In this document: one piece after another, positions 18,055 through 26,551 of the stretch | Position numbering within the stretch: position 1 is the first letter of the stretch | Layout of the letters: each line of letters starts with the position of its first letter | Origin: Streptomyces sp. CT34 | GTDB lineage: Bacteria > Actinomycetota > Actinomycetes > Streptomycetales > Streptomycetaceae | Direction: 5' to 3' | NCBI RefSeq assembly: GCF_000805335.1 | Contig: NZ_KN708638.1 | Coordinates: 7,166,416 to 7,220,328 of the forward strand | Length of the DNA: 53,913 nt | Notes under the pieces: generated by a model | Seen by the model: the letters and a program-made list of their open reading frames with translations, nothing else | Databases searched by the model: none | What the model was told of the DNA's origin: nothing | Made by a program: the position numbers and the translations under genes

Positions 18055-18674
18055 CGCGAACCGTCTCCCGTGGCGTGGGTCGCGAGCTGCTTGAGCGTGC
18101 GCCCGCTGCGCACCGACCGCGCACGGTGGGGGTCGGGCGTGCCGTGGTGGGAGAGACGCTGTTCGTCGTGCTTCACCAGCAGCCACGCCTCACGATCGTT
18201 CGCCCGGCCGGTCCGGATTCTGGTGAGCGCGTAGCCACCGTGCAGCTTGGAGCCGTCGAGCCGGAATGACGCGTGGCCCTTCTCCAGGGCGTCGGCGAGG
18301 CCGACCTCCTTGCCGCGACGGTCGGTGGTGAGGTTTCGATAGGTGCCCTCGTCCCAGATGATGACGGTGCCCGCGCCGTATTCGCCCTCGGCGATGACGC
18401 CCTCGAAATCCCGGTACTCCAGCGGATGGTCCTCCGTCGGCACGGCGAGCCGTTTGTCGTGCGGATCGTCCGACGGCCCTTTGGGAACCGACCACGACTT
18501 GAGCACGCCGTCCGCCTCCAGGCGGAAGTCGAAATGGAGCGTGCCGGCATCGTGGATCTGCACCACAAAGCACGGGCGGTCACGAGGGGTTTCGGGCCGG
18601 TCACCCGTCGGTTCCCCGGTCCTCGTGACATCGCGTTTGCGGCGATAGTCGGTCAGCGCCTTGTGCGACCCCAT
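18051..18674 (-). CDS. LigD-type 3'-phosphoesterase domain protein
   Basis: A 207-residue stand-alone phosphoesterase domain of the LigD family, which trims 3'-phosphates and 3'-ribonucleotides from break ends. The catalytic face is visible as FVVQIHDAGTLHFDFRLE (His41, His47, Asp49 and the RLE arginine), followed by SWSVPKGPS and EDHPLEYRDFEGVI. The ATG at 18674 is chosen because GAGGAG lies eight bases upstream; a TTG two codons earlier is the only other candidate. The C-terminal 30 residues are basic and probably disordered. It is the first gene of the operon with the ligase remnant and the primase-polymerase, all joined by four-base overlaps. Confidence 0.94.
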   Translation of the reverse strand: MGSHKALTDYRRKRDVTRTGEPTGDRPETPRDRPCFVVQIHDAGTLHFDFRLEADGVLKSWSVPKGPSDDPHDKRLAVPTEDHPLEYRDFEGVIAEGEYGAGTVIIWDEGTYRNLTTDRRGKEVGLADALEKGHASFRLDGSKLHGGYALTRIRTGRANDREAWLLVKHDEQRLSHHGTPDPHRARSVRSGRTLKQLATHATGDGSR

Positions 18675-18698
18675 GGTCAACTCTCCTCGGCGGGTGGA

Positions 18699-18941
18699 TC
18701 AGCGGACGGACAGCCTCCGCCGGCGAGCCCGCGTGGAACCGGCCATGATCAGGGCAGCGCCGAGGCCGATGATCAAGGTCAGGGCGATGCCCGCCAGGAA
18801 GATCGCGAGGCTGTTCAAGGTGACGATGTGGTTGCCGAGAACCGTCACACCGTAATCCGGCCCACCGGAGAGGTTGGCGGCGATCAGCAGGCCGATAAAG
18901 GCCCCGGTCGCGGCAAGGAGAAGAAGCCCCAGAACCACCAT
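18699..18941 (-). CDS. Small two-helix membrane protein
   Basis: An 80-residue protein with two strong hydrophobic segments (2-22 and 46-66) separated by a short polar loop (NLSGGPDYGVTVLGN) and ending in a basic tail TRARRRRLSVR. A GAAGGG site stands before the ATG. I recognise no family; similar small proteins are frequent in Streptomyces and of unknown role. It ends only 24 bases before the phosphoesterase start, so it may be the leading gene of the repair operon, although no sequence feature links it to DNA repair. Confidence 0.75.
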   Translation of the reverse strand: MVVLGLLLLAATGAFIGLLIAANLSGGPDYGVTVLGNHIVTLNSLAIFLAGIALTLIIGLGAALIMAGSTRARRRRLSVR

Positions 18942-19010
18942 GGTGTCCGCCCTTCTACGACATCACACCTTCCACTGTGGCACCGGACCGGTCCGCGGTC
19001 GCGGTCGCGG

Positions 19011-19157
19011 TCGAGAGGAATGTCGAGGAATGTTGAGAAATATCAAGAGGAATGTCGAGAGGAATGTCGAGGCGAACGGGGTGCAGCCGGTCGGCCGGCC
19101 GGCGTCCCGACCCGCACCCCGCATTCTGCGGACAACTCCGTTCTGCGGAGAACTCCG
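19011..19157. repeat. Block of imperfect short repeats
   Basis: Two kinds of repeat adjoin. From 19011 to 19072 the unit GAGGAATGTCGA recurs four to five times with changes. At 19124-19140 and 19141-19157 TTCTGCGGA(C/G)AACTCCG is tandemly duplicated with one mismatch. They lie upstream of the H1-tailed membrane protein gene and downstream of a divergent small gene. No gene is visible in 18942-19282. Confidence 0.8.
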
Positions 19158-19282
19158 TTCGGCGACGAAACACCGTTCGGCTCTGGACGGTAACCGCTCG
19201 GCCACGCAGGGCGGCCGGCCTGTGCGCGCCGGTTGTGTGCGGTGGCCGCCGGGTAAGCGGTTAATGGGAGATGAGACGGATT

Positions 19283-19861
19283 ATGAGCGAGAAAGCGCGA
19301 GCATCCTCCGCGTCTTCCTCAGCGGCGGATGTGGTGCTCCATCCCGTTGAGACGGTGCGGACGACCGTGGGGAATGTGCCCGGCGCCCACACCGCCAAAG
19401 AAATGTTCGACACCGTCCTGGACACGGTTGGCGTCGTCTCCCCGCGCTCCCGCCGTATCGCGGCATACGCGGGCGTCGGGATGCTGGGCGCGGCGGGCGG
19501 GGGCGAGTGGCCGGTGGCGGCCGCGGGTGCCGCGGTGGTCTGGCTGACGCAGTCGCGTCCGACACGTGCCGGCGAGACCGATGCGTCGAAGACGGCTGCC
19601 GGCACGGCTGCGGGGGTCACCCGTCGGTCCGCGTCGACCTCTTCGTCCAAGTCGACGTCTTCGTCCAAGCGGCGTGCGACGGCCAAGCCGCGTACCGCGA
19701 AGAAGGCCACGGCGGCCAAGCCGAAGGCAGCCAAGCCAAAGGCGGTCAAGCCCAAGGCGGCCAAGCCGACGGCGGGCAACAAGCCAAAGACGGCCAAGTC
19801 GAGGAAGGCCACGGCGTCGACGGTTTCGACGACCCGTGGGTCTTCGACGACCCGTGGGTGA
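19283..19861 (+). CDS. Membrane protein with histone H1-like Lys/Ala/Pro tail
   Basis: About 192 residues in two parts. The first ~90 residues have a conserved-looking segment (HPVETVRTTVGNVPGAHTAK) and one hydrophobic stretch around residues 60-90 (AAYAGVGMLGAAGG...AAAGAAVVWL). The second half is a Ser-rich linker and then repeated AAKPKA-type units, a composition like the C-terminal tail of histone H1 and of Streptomyces and mycobacterial Hup proteins. A frame start exists at 19271, but a GGGAG lies directly against it, so the ATG at 19283 is preferred. It ends 31 bases before the P-type ATPase gene on the same strand, so they are probably co-transcribed. Nucleoid or membrane tethering is only a guess. 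Confidence 0.75.
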   Translation: MSEKARASSASSSAADVVLHPVETVRTTVGNVPGAHTAKEMFDTVLDTVGVVSPRSRRIAAYAGVGMLGAAGGGEWPVAAAGAAVVWLTQSRPTRAGETDASKTAAGTAAGVTRRSASTSSSKSTSSSKRRATAKPRTAKKATAAKPKAAKPKAVKPKAAKPTAGNKPKTAKSRKATASTVSTTRGSSTTRG

Positions 19862-19892
19862 GGGGGATCCGGCGCTTCCACGAAGGTGAGAG

Positions 19893-22800
19893 ATGGTCCT
19901 GCGCTTGCTACGCCGACTTCCCGCCGCCGGGTTGAACCTGGCACGGTGGTCGCCGGTGGACACGGCCCGCCAGGCAGTCCCGACCGCCGGTGCCGCCGTA
20001 CGACTGGCGGCCGGTGTGGCGAACGCGGGCGTGCGCGCCACCGCACGGGGCGCGGTGGCGGTGTCGGGGGCGGCGGGCCGGGTCGGGCGGGTCGGTCTGA
20101 ACGCGATGGCTCCCGGCCAGGGTTACTGGCGTGCCGGGTCCCGGATGCAGCTCCCGTTGCGCCCCCGTTCGGGCGCCACGGTGCGCAGCGTGGAGGCGGC
20201 GGCCAGGCGGGTGGCTGCCGGACTTGTGCAGCGTCCGGATGTGCTGGCCGCCTACTGGGACGGCGGGCTGGCCCGGTTGGTGGTGCAGATGACGGAGGAT
20301 GCCGTCATCGACCGGGTGGTGGACCGCGCGACCGAACTGGCCGGCCGGCAGCGTCTGGAGCGGCCGGACGAGGATGTGCTGGAGCCCGCGCACCCGGGGC
20401 ACACGGGGGGCATACGTTCCGGGGCGCTCGCCGTGGCCTGCGACGCGGTGGGGATCGGCGCCGCGGTCGCCGCACGGACCGTGCGCGTGAAGAGCACACC
20501 GCATCTGGTGACTGCCGGGGTCACCCTGCTCCGTGAGGACCCGCGGGTACGGGAGGCGCTGCGGCGTCGTCTGGGCCGCTCGGCCACCGATCTGGTGCTG
20601 GCCGCCGCCAACGCGGCTGCCAACGGCATCGGGCAGTCACCGACCACCCTGGTGCTGGACGCCCTGCTGCGGGCCGGTCAGCTCACCGAGGCCGTCGCCC
20701 GGGCCGCCGCGTTCGACGCCGCGCACGATACGGTCTGCGCGCCGGAGCGGCTGAGCCTGGCCGGCCGCAAGGTCGCTCGCCCGGCGATCCACCGCTACCC
20801 GGGCGAGGAGTACCGGGACCAGGCGGTCACCGGAACCCTGCTCGGCGCCGCCGGCGCCCTCCTGTTCACCCGCGATGTCCACGAGGCGGCCGAGGCACTG
20901 CTGGCCGGGAACCCGAGGGCCGCCCGCTACGGTCCGGCCGCCTTCACCGCGAGCCTGTGCACCGAGCTGGCCTGCGAAGGCGTACTCGTCCGCAACCCGG
21001 ACCGCCTCAGGCAGCTGGAACTCATCGACACGGTGGTCCTCCATCCCGAGGCGCTGCGCAGCACCCGGCGCACGGTCCTGGACGCCCATCCGAACGTGGC
21101 CGAGTGGGACCACGACCGTCTGTGGCAGGCGGCTGCCGCCGCCCTTCAGCCCGGTGAGGAGGCCGAGGAGCCCACGGTCGCCCTGCGTCCGGTACCCGAC
21201 CAGGGAGAGTCGGCGGCCGGGTTGATGATCGCGTCGGAGCAGGGCCGGGACATCGGTACCGTCCTGGTCGGCTGGGAGATCGACCCGCTGGCCGAGGCCG
21301 CGTTGGACGCGGCCCGCCGGGCCGGTCTGTACGTCGTGGTGCAGGACGACGGCTCGCTCGGTGACTTCGGGGCGCTCGCGGACGAACGCGTCGGCGGGGA
21401 AACGCCGTTGGCCGATGTGGTCGGCGAGCTCCAGCGCCACGGCCGGGTGGTCCTGACGGTGGCCCACGTCCCGCGCGGCCGGGCCGCGACCGAGCAGCAG
21501 CTGAATGCCGAGAGCCGGGATGTGCTGGCCGGTCTGCTGCGCAGCGACATCGCCGTCTCCCTCACCGATGACCGCAGTGCGGTGGTGTGGGGTGCGGACG
21601 TCCTGCTGCTGCACGGGCTGGAAGGTGCCTGGCGGATGCTGGCGGCCGTGCCCGCCGCGCGGACCGTCGGCGGGCACGCCAAGATCTTCGCCGAGTCGGG
21701 CGCCGCGCTCGCCGGGCTGCTGGTGGTGACCCGCGGAGCCCGCTCGAAACGCATCACCTTCCCGCTGGCCTTCCGGATCAGCCCGGTGAACGCCGCGGCT
21801 GCCGCCTCCCTGGTCTCGGGCTGGCGCGCCGCGCTACAGGTGAGCACCAACCGCGCGCCGCACCCGCCGCCCCGGGTGCCCTGGCACGCACTCCAGCCGC
21901 AGGAGGTACTGGCGCGGCTGCGGGCCCGCGCCCGGGCCGCGGAACCGAGCGCGCTCGCGAACCTCCGCGAGACCGTCGACAAGGTCGCGCAGCTCCCGGT
22001 CTTCGCCTCCGTGCGCCTGGCGGCCCGCCTGGCCGCCGCCGTCCGTGCCGAACTCCACGATCCGCTCACCCCGTTGCTGCTCGTCGGCGCGACCGCGTCC
22101 GCCCTGCTGGGCGCGTTGGTCGACGGGCTGATGGTGGTCGGCGCGTTGAGCGTGAACGCCCTGGTGGGCGGGGTTCAACGGGTGCGCGCCGAGTATGCGC
22201 TCGCCGGTCTCAAGCTGGGGCAGCGGCAGAAGGCCCGCCATGTCGTCGACCTGGACGCGGAGGAATCCCGGTTCGTGGACGCGCGGCGGCTGGCGCCGGG
22301 GGAAGCGATCGAGTTCTACACCGGCGACGTCGTACCGGCCGACGGGCGGCTGTTCGAGGCCGAGGACCTGGAGGTGGACGAGTCCTCGCTGACCGGCGAG
22401 TCGCTGCCGACCGGCAAGCAGGTGGACGCCACCCCGCAGGCGGCGGTGGCCGACCGCCACTGCATGGTCTTCGAAGGCACCACCGTGGTCGCCGGCCACG
22501 GCCGGGCCGTCGTGGTGGGCACCGGCGACCAGACCGAGGCGGGCCGGGCGGCGCATCTCGCCGCGCGCACCCAGCCGGCGCCCGGTGTCCAGGCCCGGCT
22601 GCACGAACTGACCGGCCAGATGCTTCCGTTCACGCTGCTGGGCGGCGCCGCCGTGACCGGTCTGTCGCTGCTGCGCGGCCGACCCGTACGGGAGGCGGTC
22701 CGCGGCGGACTGGCCGTCGCGGTGGCCGCCGTTCCCGAGGGCCTGCCGCTGGTGGCGACCGTCGCGCAGTTGGCCGCGACCCGCCGGCTCAGCCGGATCG

Positions 22801-24458
22801 GCATCCTGGTCCGCACCCCGCGCGCCCTGGAGGCGCTCGGCCGGATGGACACCGTCTGCTTCGACAAGACCGGCACCCTGACCGAGAACCGCCTGCACGT
22901 GGTCCGCGTCGTCACCGCGGACGGCACCGAACACCCGGCCGACGCCCCCGAGGCGACACCGCTGCTGCGGGCCGCCGCGCTGACCTGCCGCACCGCCGAC
23001 CACGAGGTGGGCATCCACGCCCACTCCACCGACGAGGCGATCCTCGCCGCGGTCCCGCCCGGGTCGCCGTGGACATCCGTCGAGGTCCAGCCGTTCGAGG
23101 CCAGCCGGGGCTACGCCGCGGCCGTCGGAGCCGACGCGGACGACGCCCTCGTGCTGATGGTGAAGGGTGCGCCCGAAGTCGTGCTGCCCGGCTGCGAGGA
23201 CGCCCCCGACGACGGCCCCGCGCAGTCCCTGGCCGCCGACGGCCTGCGGGTACTGGCGGTCGCCGCCCGCCGGCTGACGGACGCCGACGACCCCGCCCGG
23301 GTACTCGGCCAGCCTCCGGGAGACCTCGACCTGCTCGGCTTCGTCGCCCTGGCCGACACCCCACGCCCGAGCTCCGCACCTCTGGTGCGCGATCTCCGCC
23401 AGGCCGGTGTGCGGCCGGTCATGCTCACCGGTGACCACCCGCGGACGGCCGGCGCGGTCGCCGTCGAACTCGGCTGGCCCACGGACGTATCGGTCGTCAC
23501 AGGCGATGAGCTCGCCGCCGAGGACCGCGCCGGCCGGGCCCGCCTGCTGCGCGACTGCGGCGTGGTGGCCCGCGTCGCTCCGGAGCAGAAGCTTCAGGTG
23601 ATCGAGGCGCTTCGGGAAGCCGGGCGGGTGGTCGCCATGGTCGGCGACGGCGCCAACGACGCCGCGGCCATCCGGGCCGCGGATGTCGGGATCGGCGTCG
23701 CGGTCCACGGATCGGCGGCAGCCCGGAACGCGGCGGACCTGGTGATCACCAGCGATGACCTGTCGACGCTGACCGCCGCCGTCGCCGAGGGCCGGGCACT
23801 GTGGCGCAGCGTGGCGGACGCGATCAGCGTGCTGATCGGCGGCAACGCCGGAGAGATCGGCTTCTCCGTGCTCGGAACCCTGCTGTCCGGCGCCTCGCCC
23901 CTGTCCACCCGGCAGATCCTGCTGGTCAACCTGCTCACCGATATGTTCCCGGCGATGGCGGTCTCGGTCACACCACGGGACGAGACCGCCCACGACGGCC
24001 CGGACGACGAGGCGGACCGGGCAGACGGCACGCCCGTCGGCGTCGCGGCCCTGGGCACTCCGCTGACCCATCAGATCCGTGAGCGCGGCATCGTCACCGC
24101 GCTCGGCGCGAGCACCGCCTGGCTGATCGGCACACTCACCCCCGGCTCCGCGCGACGGACCAGCACGATGGCGCTGTGCGGCGTGGTCGGAGCCCAGCTC
24201 ACCCAGACGGTGACCGGGCGGTGGCACAGCCCGCTGGTGCTCCTGACGGCCCTCGGCTCGGCGGCCGTGCTGGTCGCCCTGATCGAGACGCCACTGGTCA
24301 GCGGCTTCTTCGGCTGCCGGCCACTCGGCCCGGTGGCCTGGGCCGGCGTCGCCACCGCGATGTGCGTCGCCATGCTGGGCCCGCGGTGGGTACCGGCGAT
24401 CGAGGACCTCGTCCGGCGCATCGAGAACCTCATCCGGCGGTGGGAAGCGAGCTCGTGA
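19893..24458 (+). CDS. CtpI-like cation-translocating P-type ATPase
   Basis: A 1521-residue P-type ATPase with an unusually long N-terminal region of about 650 residues, the arrangement of mycobacterial CtpI. The canonical machinery is complete: LTGESLPTGKQ actuator loop near 833, PEGLP in helix 4 near 950, DKTGTLTEN with the phosphorylated Asp991, KGAPE in the nucleotide domain, MLTGDHPRTA, and GDGANDAAAIRAADVGIG near 1251. PEGLP and the domain order place it with P2-type (Ca/Mg-like) pumps; the ion is not known. The N-terminal extension has two weakly similar hydrophobic modules. AGGTGAG precedes the ATG. It follows the H1-tailed membrane protein gene by 31 bases. Confidence 0.95.
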   Translation: MVLRLLRRLPAAGLNLARWSPVDTARQAVPTAGAAVRLAAGVANAGVRATARGAVAVSGAAGRVGRVGLNAMAPGQGYWRAGSRMQLPLRPRSGATVRSVEAAARRVAAGLVQRPDVLAAYWDGGLARLVVQMTEDAVIDRVVDRATELAGRQRLERPDEDVLEPAHPGHTGGIRSGALAVACDAVGIGAAVAARTVRVKSTPHLVTAGVTLLREDPRVREALRRRLGRSATDLVLAAANAAANGIGQSPTTLVLDALLRAGQLTEAVARAAAFDAAHDTVCAPERLSLAGRKVARPAIHRYPGEEYRDQAVTGTLLGAAGALLFTRDVHEAAEALLAGNPRAARYGPAAFTASLCTELACEGVLVRNPDRLRQLELIDTVVLHPEALRSTRRTVLDAHPNVAEWDHDRLWQAAAAALQPGEEAEEPTVALRPVPDQGESAAGLMIASEQGRDIGTVLVGWEIDPLAEAALDAARRAGLYVVVQDDGSLGDFGALADERVGGETPLADVVGELQRHGRVVLTVAHVPRGRAATEQQLNAESRDVLAGLLRSDIAVSLTDDRSAVVWGADVLLLHGLEGAWRMLAAVPAARTVGGHAKIFAESGAALAGLLVVTRGARSKRITFPLAFRISPVNAAAAASLVSGWRAALQVSTNRAPHPPPRVPWHALQPQEVLARLRARARAAEPSALANLRETVDKVAQLPVFASVRLAARLAAAVRAELHDPLTPLLLVGATASALLGALVDGLMVVGALSVNALVGGVQRVRAEYALAGLKLGQRQKARHVVDLDAEESRFVDARRLAPGEAIEFYTGDVVPADGRLFEAEDLEVDESSLTGESLPTGKQVDATPQAAVADRHCMVFEGTTVVAGHGRAVVVGTGDQTEAGRAAHLAARTQPAPGVQARLHELTGQMLPFTLLGGAAVTGLSLLRGRPVREAVRGGLAVAVAAVPEGLPLVATVAQLAATRRLSRIGILVRTPRALEALGRMDTVCFDKTGTLTENRLHVVRVVTADGTEHPADAPEATPLLRAAALTCRTADHEVGIHAHSTDEAILAAVPPGSPWTSVEVQPFEASRGYAAAVGADADDALVLMVKGAPEVVLPGCEDAPDDGPAQSLAADGLRVLAVAARRLTDADDPARVLGQPPGDLDLLGFVALADTPRPSSAPLVRDLRQAGVRPVMLTGDHPRTAGAVAVELGWPTDVSVVTGDELAAEDRAGRARLLRDCGVVARVAPEQKLQVIEALREAGRVVAMVGDGANDAAAIRAADVGIGVAVHGSAAARNAADLVITSDDLSTLTAAVAEGRALWRSVADAISVLIGGNAGEIGFSVLGTLLSGASPLSTRQILLVNLLTDMFPAMAVSVTPRDETAHDGPDDEADRADGTPVGVAALGTPLTHQIRERGIVTALGASTAWLIGTLTPGSARRTSTMALCGVVGAQLTQTVTGRWHSPLVLLTALGSAAVLVALIETPLVSGFFGCRPLGPVAWAGVATAMCVAMLGPRWVPAIEDLVRRIENLIRRWEASS

Positions 24459-24471
24459 GGAACCGGGCGGA

Positions 24472-24488
24472 TCGCACGCCGCGTGCGA
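24472..24488 (+). terminator. Short hairpin after the P-type ATPase
   Basis: TCGCACG, three bases, CGTGCGA: a perfect seven-bp stem 14 bases after the stop, in the convergent gap to the DUF488 gene. Confidence 0.45.
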
Positions 24489-24568
24489 AGCCGCGGCCGA
24501 CGTTCACCATCCGCCGACGACGACGATCACGATCCGCGGCGCCGGCGGCACGCCTCGTCCCGTGCCGG

Positions 24569-24931
24569 TCACCGCTTCTCGGACAGCCACTCGGCCAGCA
24601 CGGCGGCCTGGCTGTGATCCACGTCCTTGGTGGCGGTCAGCAGCGTGAGCTTGTCGTGCGCGGCGAGGTCGCGCAGATGCGTGGCGGCCTGCCGGTGCCC
24701 GGCATCGCGCAGTTCGGCCAGGTAGCGGCGGCGGAACTCGGTGAAACGGCTGGGCTCGTGGCCGTACCACTTCCGCAGATCGGTCGAGGGCGCCACATCG
24801 CGCAGCCACTCGTCCAGGTGCGCCTCCTCCTTGCGCATCCCGCGCGGCCAGACGCGGTCGACGAGCACCCGCTTGCCGTCCCGGGAGGAGGTCTCTTCGT
24901 AGACTCGTCGGCAGGTGATCTGTTTGGCCAT
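24569..24931 (-). CDS. Short DUF488 family protein
   Basis: A 120-residue protein of the short DUF488 branch, recognisable by RVLVDRVWPRGMRKEEAHLD near residue 20, LRKWYGHEPSRFTEF in the middle and LTLLTATKDVDHSQA before the C-terminus. No function is established for the family. The ATG at 24931 is preceded by GGAGGTG at the right distance; the open frame upstream to 25228 overlaps the divergent glycosylase gene and is spurious. Unlike the DUF488 protein at 8510 it lacks the CAE...CHR cysteine block. Confidence 0.92.
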   Translation of the reverse strand: MAKQITCRRVYEETSSRDGKRVLVDRVWPRGMRKEEAHLDEWLRDVAPSTDLRKWYGHEPSRFTEFRRRYLAELRDAGHRQAATHLRDLAAHDKLTLLTATKDVDHSQAAVLAEWLSEKR

Positions 24932-25082
24932 GAGGCACCTCCAGACCGATCGGTCAGCCCGACCACGGACGGTGGACGGCTGGCACCGTAACGACACCGG
25001 TGGGCGTGTCCAACTCGGCCATTTTATCGGCGACGGCCGGTGGGAGCCGGTCGGGAGCCGGCCACCGGGAGAGGAAGACGGC

Positions 25083-25850
25083 ATGCACGGCGGGCGCCCG
25101 GAGGCACACGATTTTCCCGCGGCGACCGCTCCCCGGGCGGGTACGGTGCGGGATCTGGACGCGGCGGTGGCGACCTGCCGGGCCTGCCCGCGGCTGGTCG
25201 CCTGGCGGGAGGAGGCCGGCCGGACCAAACGCAGGGCGTTTCGGGACTGGGACTACTGGGCGCGTCCGGTGCCCGGCTTCGGACCACCGGACGCACCCCT
25301 CGCGATCATCGGGCTGGCGCCGGCCGCCCACGGCGGCAACCGCACCGGGCGCATCTTCACCGGCGACCCGTCCGGCGACGCCCTCTACCGCGCCCTGTAC
25401 GACATCGGGCTGGCCTCCCGGCCGACCGCCACCCACCGGGACGACGGGCAGGAGCTGTACGGGGTGCGGATCACCGTTCCGGTGCACTGCGCACCGCCCG
25501 CCAACCGGCCCACCACCACCGAACGCGACACCTGCCGCCCCTGGCTCGCCCGCGAGCTGGAGCTGCTGCGCCCGACCCTGCGGGCGATGGTGGTCCTCGG
25601 CGCGTTCGCCTGGCAGGCGTTGCTGCCCGTACTGGCCGGCGCCGGATGGCGGCTGCCCCGACCGCGCCCCGCCTTCGGACACGGTGCCGAGGCGCTGATC
25701 GTCGATCCGCGGGACGAGCGGGAGGTGTGCCTGATCGGCGGCTACCACCCCAGCCAGCGCAACATGTTCACCCGCACCCTCACCCCCGCCATGCTCCGCG
25801 ACGTGCTGCGCCGGGGTGCCGAGGTCGCCGGGCTGCCGACGGGCAGCTGA
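25083..25850 (+). CDS. Family 5 (UDGb) uracil-DNA glycosylase
   Basis: A 255-residue Fe-S uracil-DNA glycosylase of family 5, excising uracil and probably other deaminated bases. Seen are CRACPRL near residue 32 with the first two cluster cysteines, motif A as GLAPAAHGGNRTGRIFTGD (no acidic residue of the family 1/4 kind, as typical for UDGb), VHCAPPANRP and DTCRPWL with the remaining cysteines, and motif C as GGYHPSQRN. The ATG at 25083 has GGGAGAGGAAG before it. The window therefore encodes two different uracil glycosylases, this one and UdgX. Confidence 0.94.
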   Translation: MHGGRPEAHDFPAATAPRAGTVRDLDAAVATCRACPRLVAWREEAGRTKRRAFRDWDYWARPVPGFGPPDAPLAIIGLAPAAHGGNRTGRIFTGDPSGDALYRALYDIGLASRPTATHRDDGQELYGVRITVPVHCAPPANRPTTTERDTCRPWLARELELLRPTLRAMVVLGAFAWQALLPVLAGAGWRLPRPRPAFGHGAEALIVDPRDEREVCLIGGYHPSQRNMFTRTLTPAMLRDVLRRGAEVAGLPTGS

Positions 25851-25882
25851 GCACGCCGCCGAGGAGCCAGAGCCGGCGCTGC

Positions 25883-26302
25883 TCAGACCGCGGCGGCCTT
25901 CGGGCTGCGTTGCGTAGGACTGCCGGGCACCGGCTCGGAGGCGTCGGCACCGAGGGCCACGATGCGGTTCCCCGCGTCGACGTGCACGACCTTCGGCCGC
26001 AGCGTACGGGCCTCCGCGTCGTCCACCTGCGCATAGCTGATCAGGATGACCAGATCGCCGGGATGGACCAGGTGCGCGGCGGCTCCGTTGATGCCGATGA
26101 CGCCCGAGCCCCGCTCGCCCTCGATGACGTACGTCTCCAGGCGGGCACCGTTGTCGATGTCGACGATGTGGACCAGCTCGCCGGGCAGCAGGTCGGCGGC
26201 CTCCATCAGCGCGGCGTCGATGGTGACCGACCCGACGTAGTGCAGATCGGCCTCGGTCACGGTGGCCCGGTGGATCTTGGACTTGAACATCGTGCGCAGC
26301 AC
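25883..26302 (-). CDS. panD: Aspartate 1-decarboxylase proenzyme
   Basis: A 139-residue pyruvoyl enzyme making beta-alanine from L-aspartate for pantothenate and coenzyme A. The self-cleavage site is present as HYVGSVTID, with cleavage expected between Gly24 and Ser25 to give the N-terminal pyruvoyl group. The start MLRTMFKSKIHRATVTEADL matches the family from its first residue, which supports the GTG codon at 26302 over the ATG four codons later. The last ~20 residues are an extra low-complexity tail. It is not beside panB or panC, so it may be a second copy or may supply beta-alanine to another product. Confidence 0.95.
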   Translation of the reverse strand: MLRTMFKSKIHRATVTEADLHYVGSVTIDAALMEAADLLPGELVHIVDIDNGARLETYVIEGERGSGVIGINGAAAHLVHPGDLVILISYAQVDDAEARTLRPKVVHVDAGNRIVALGADASEPVPGSPTQRSPKAAAV

Positions 26303-26469
26303 AGCGTCACACTCCTGCCGAAGAAGGGTCGCGCCCTCGCCACGAGGTGCGCGCCGGACCAGCCATGCTAGCCGCGCCGTCCTGGACCGTCACGGGTGCT
26401 CTGCGGCGTCACCGTCCTGCCGGGCCATACCCCGCCGGGCAGGCTCGGCACTCACCGGACCGGAGACGA

Positions 26470-26508
26470 GCACCGGCCGCGGACGGGAGGCCCGTCCGCG
26501 GCCGGTGC
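26470..26508 (-). terminator. Perfect 18-bp hairpin after the multicopper oxidase gene
   Basis: An 18-base arm (26470-26487, beginning GCACCGGCCGCGG), loop AGG, and its exact complement (26491-26508). It lies 43 bases beyond the oxidase stop on the minus strand and upstream of panD transcription's end, so it most likely ends the oxidase transcript. Confidence 0.8.
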
Positions 26509-26551
26509 CGGCCTGCGGCGATGGTGCGGATCGACGGCGGCGCGGCCGGCG

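Noticed and set aside
20637..24227. Long minus-strand frames opposite the P-type ATPase
   Set aside because: They mirror the ATPase codons and have no domain of their own.
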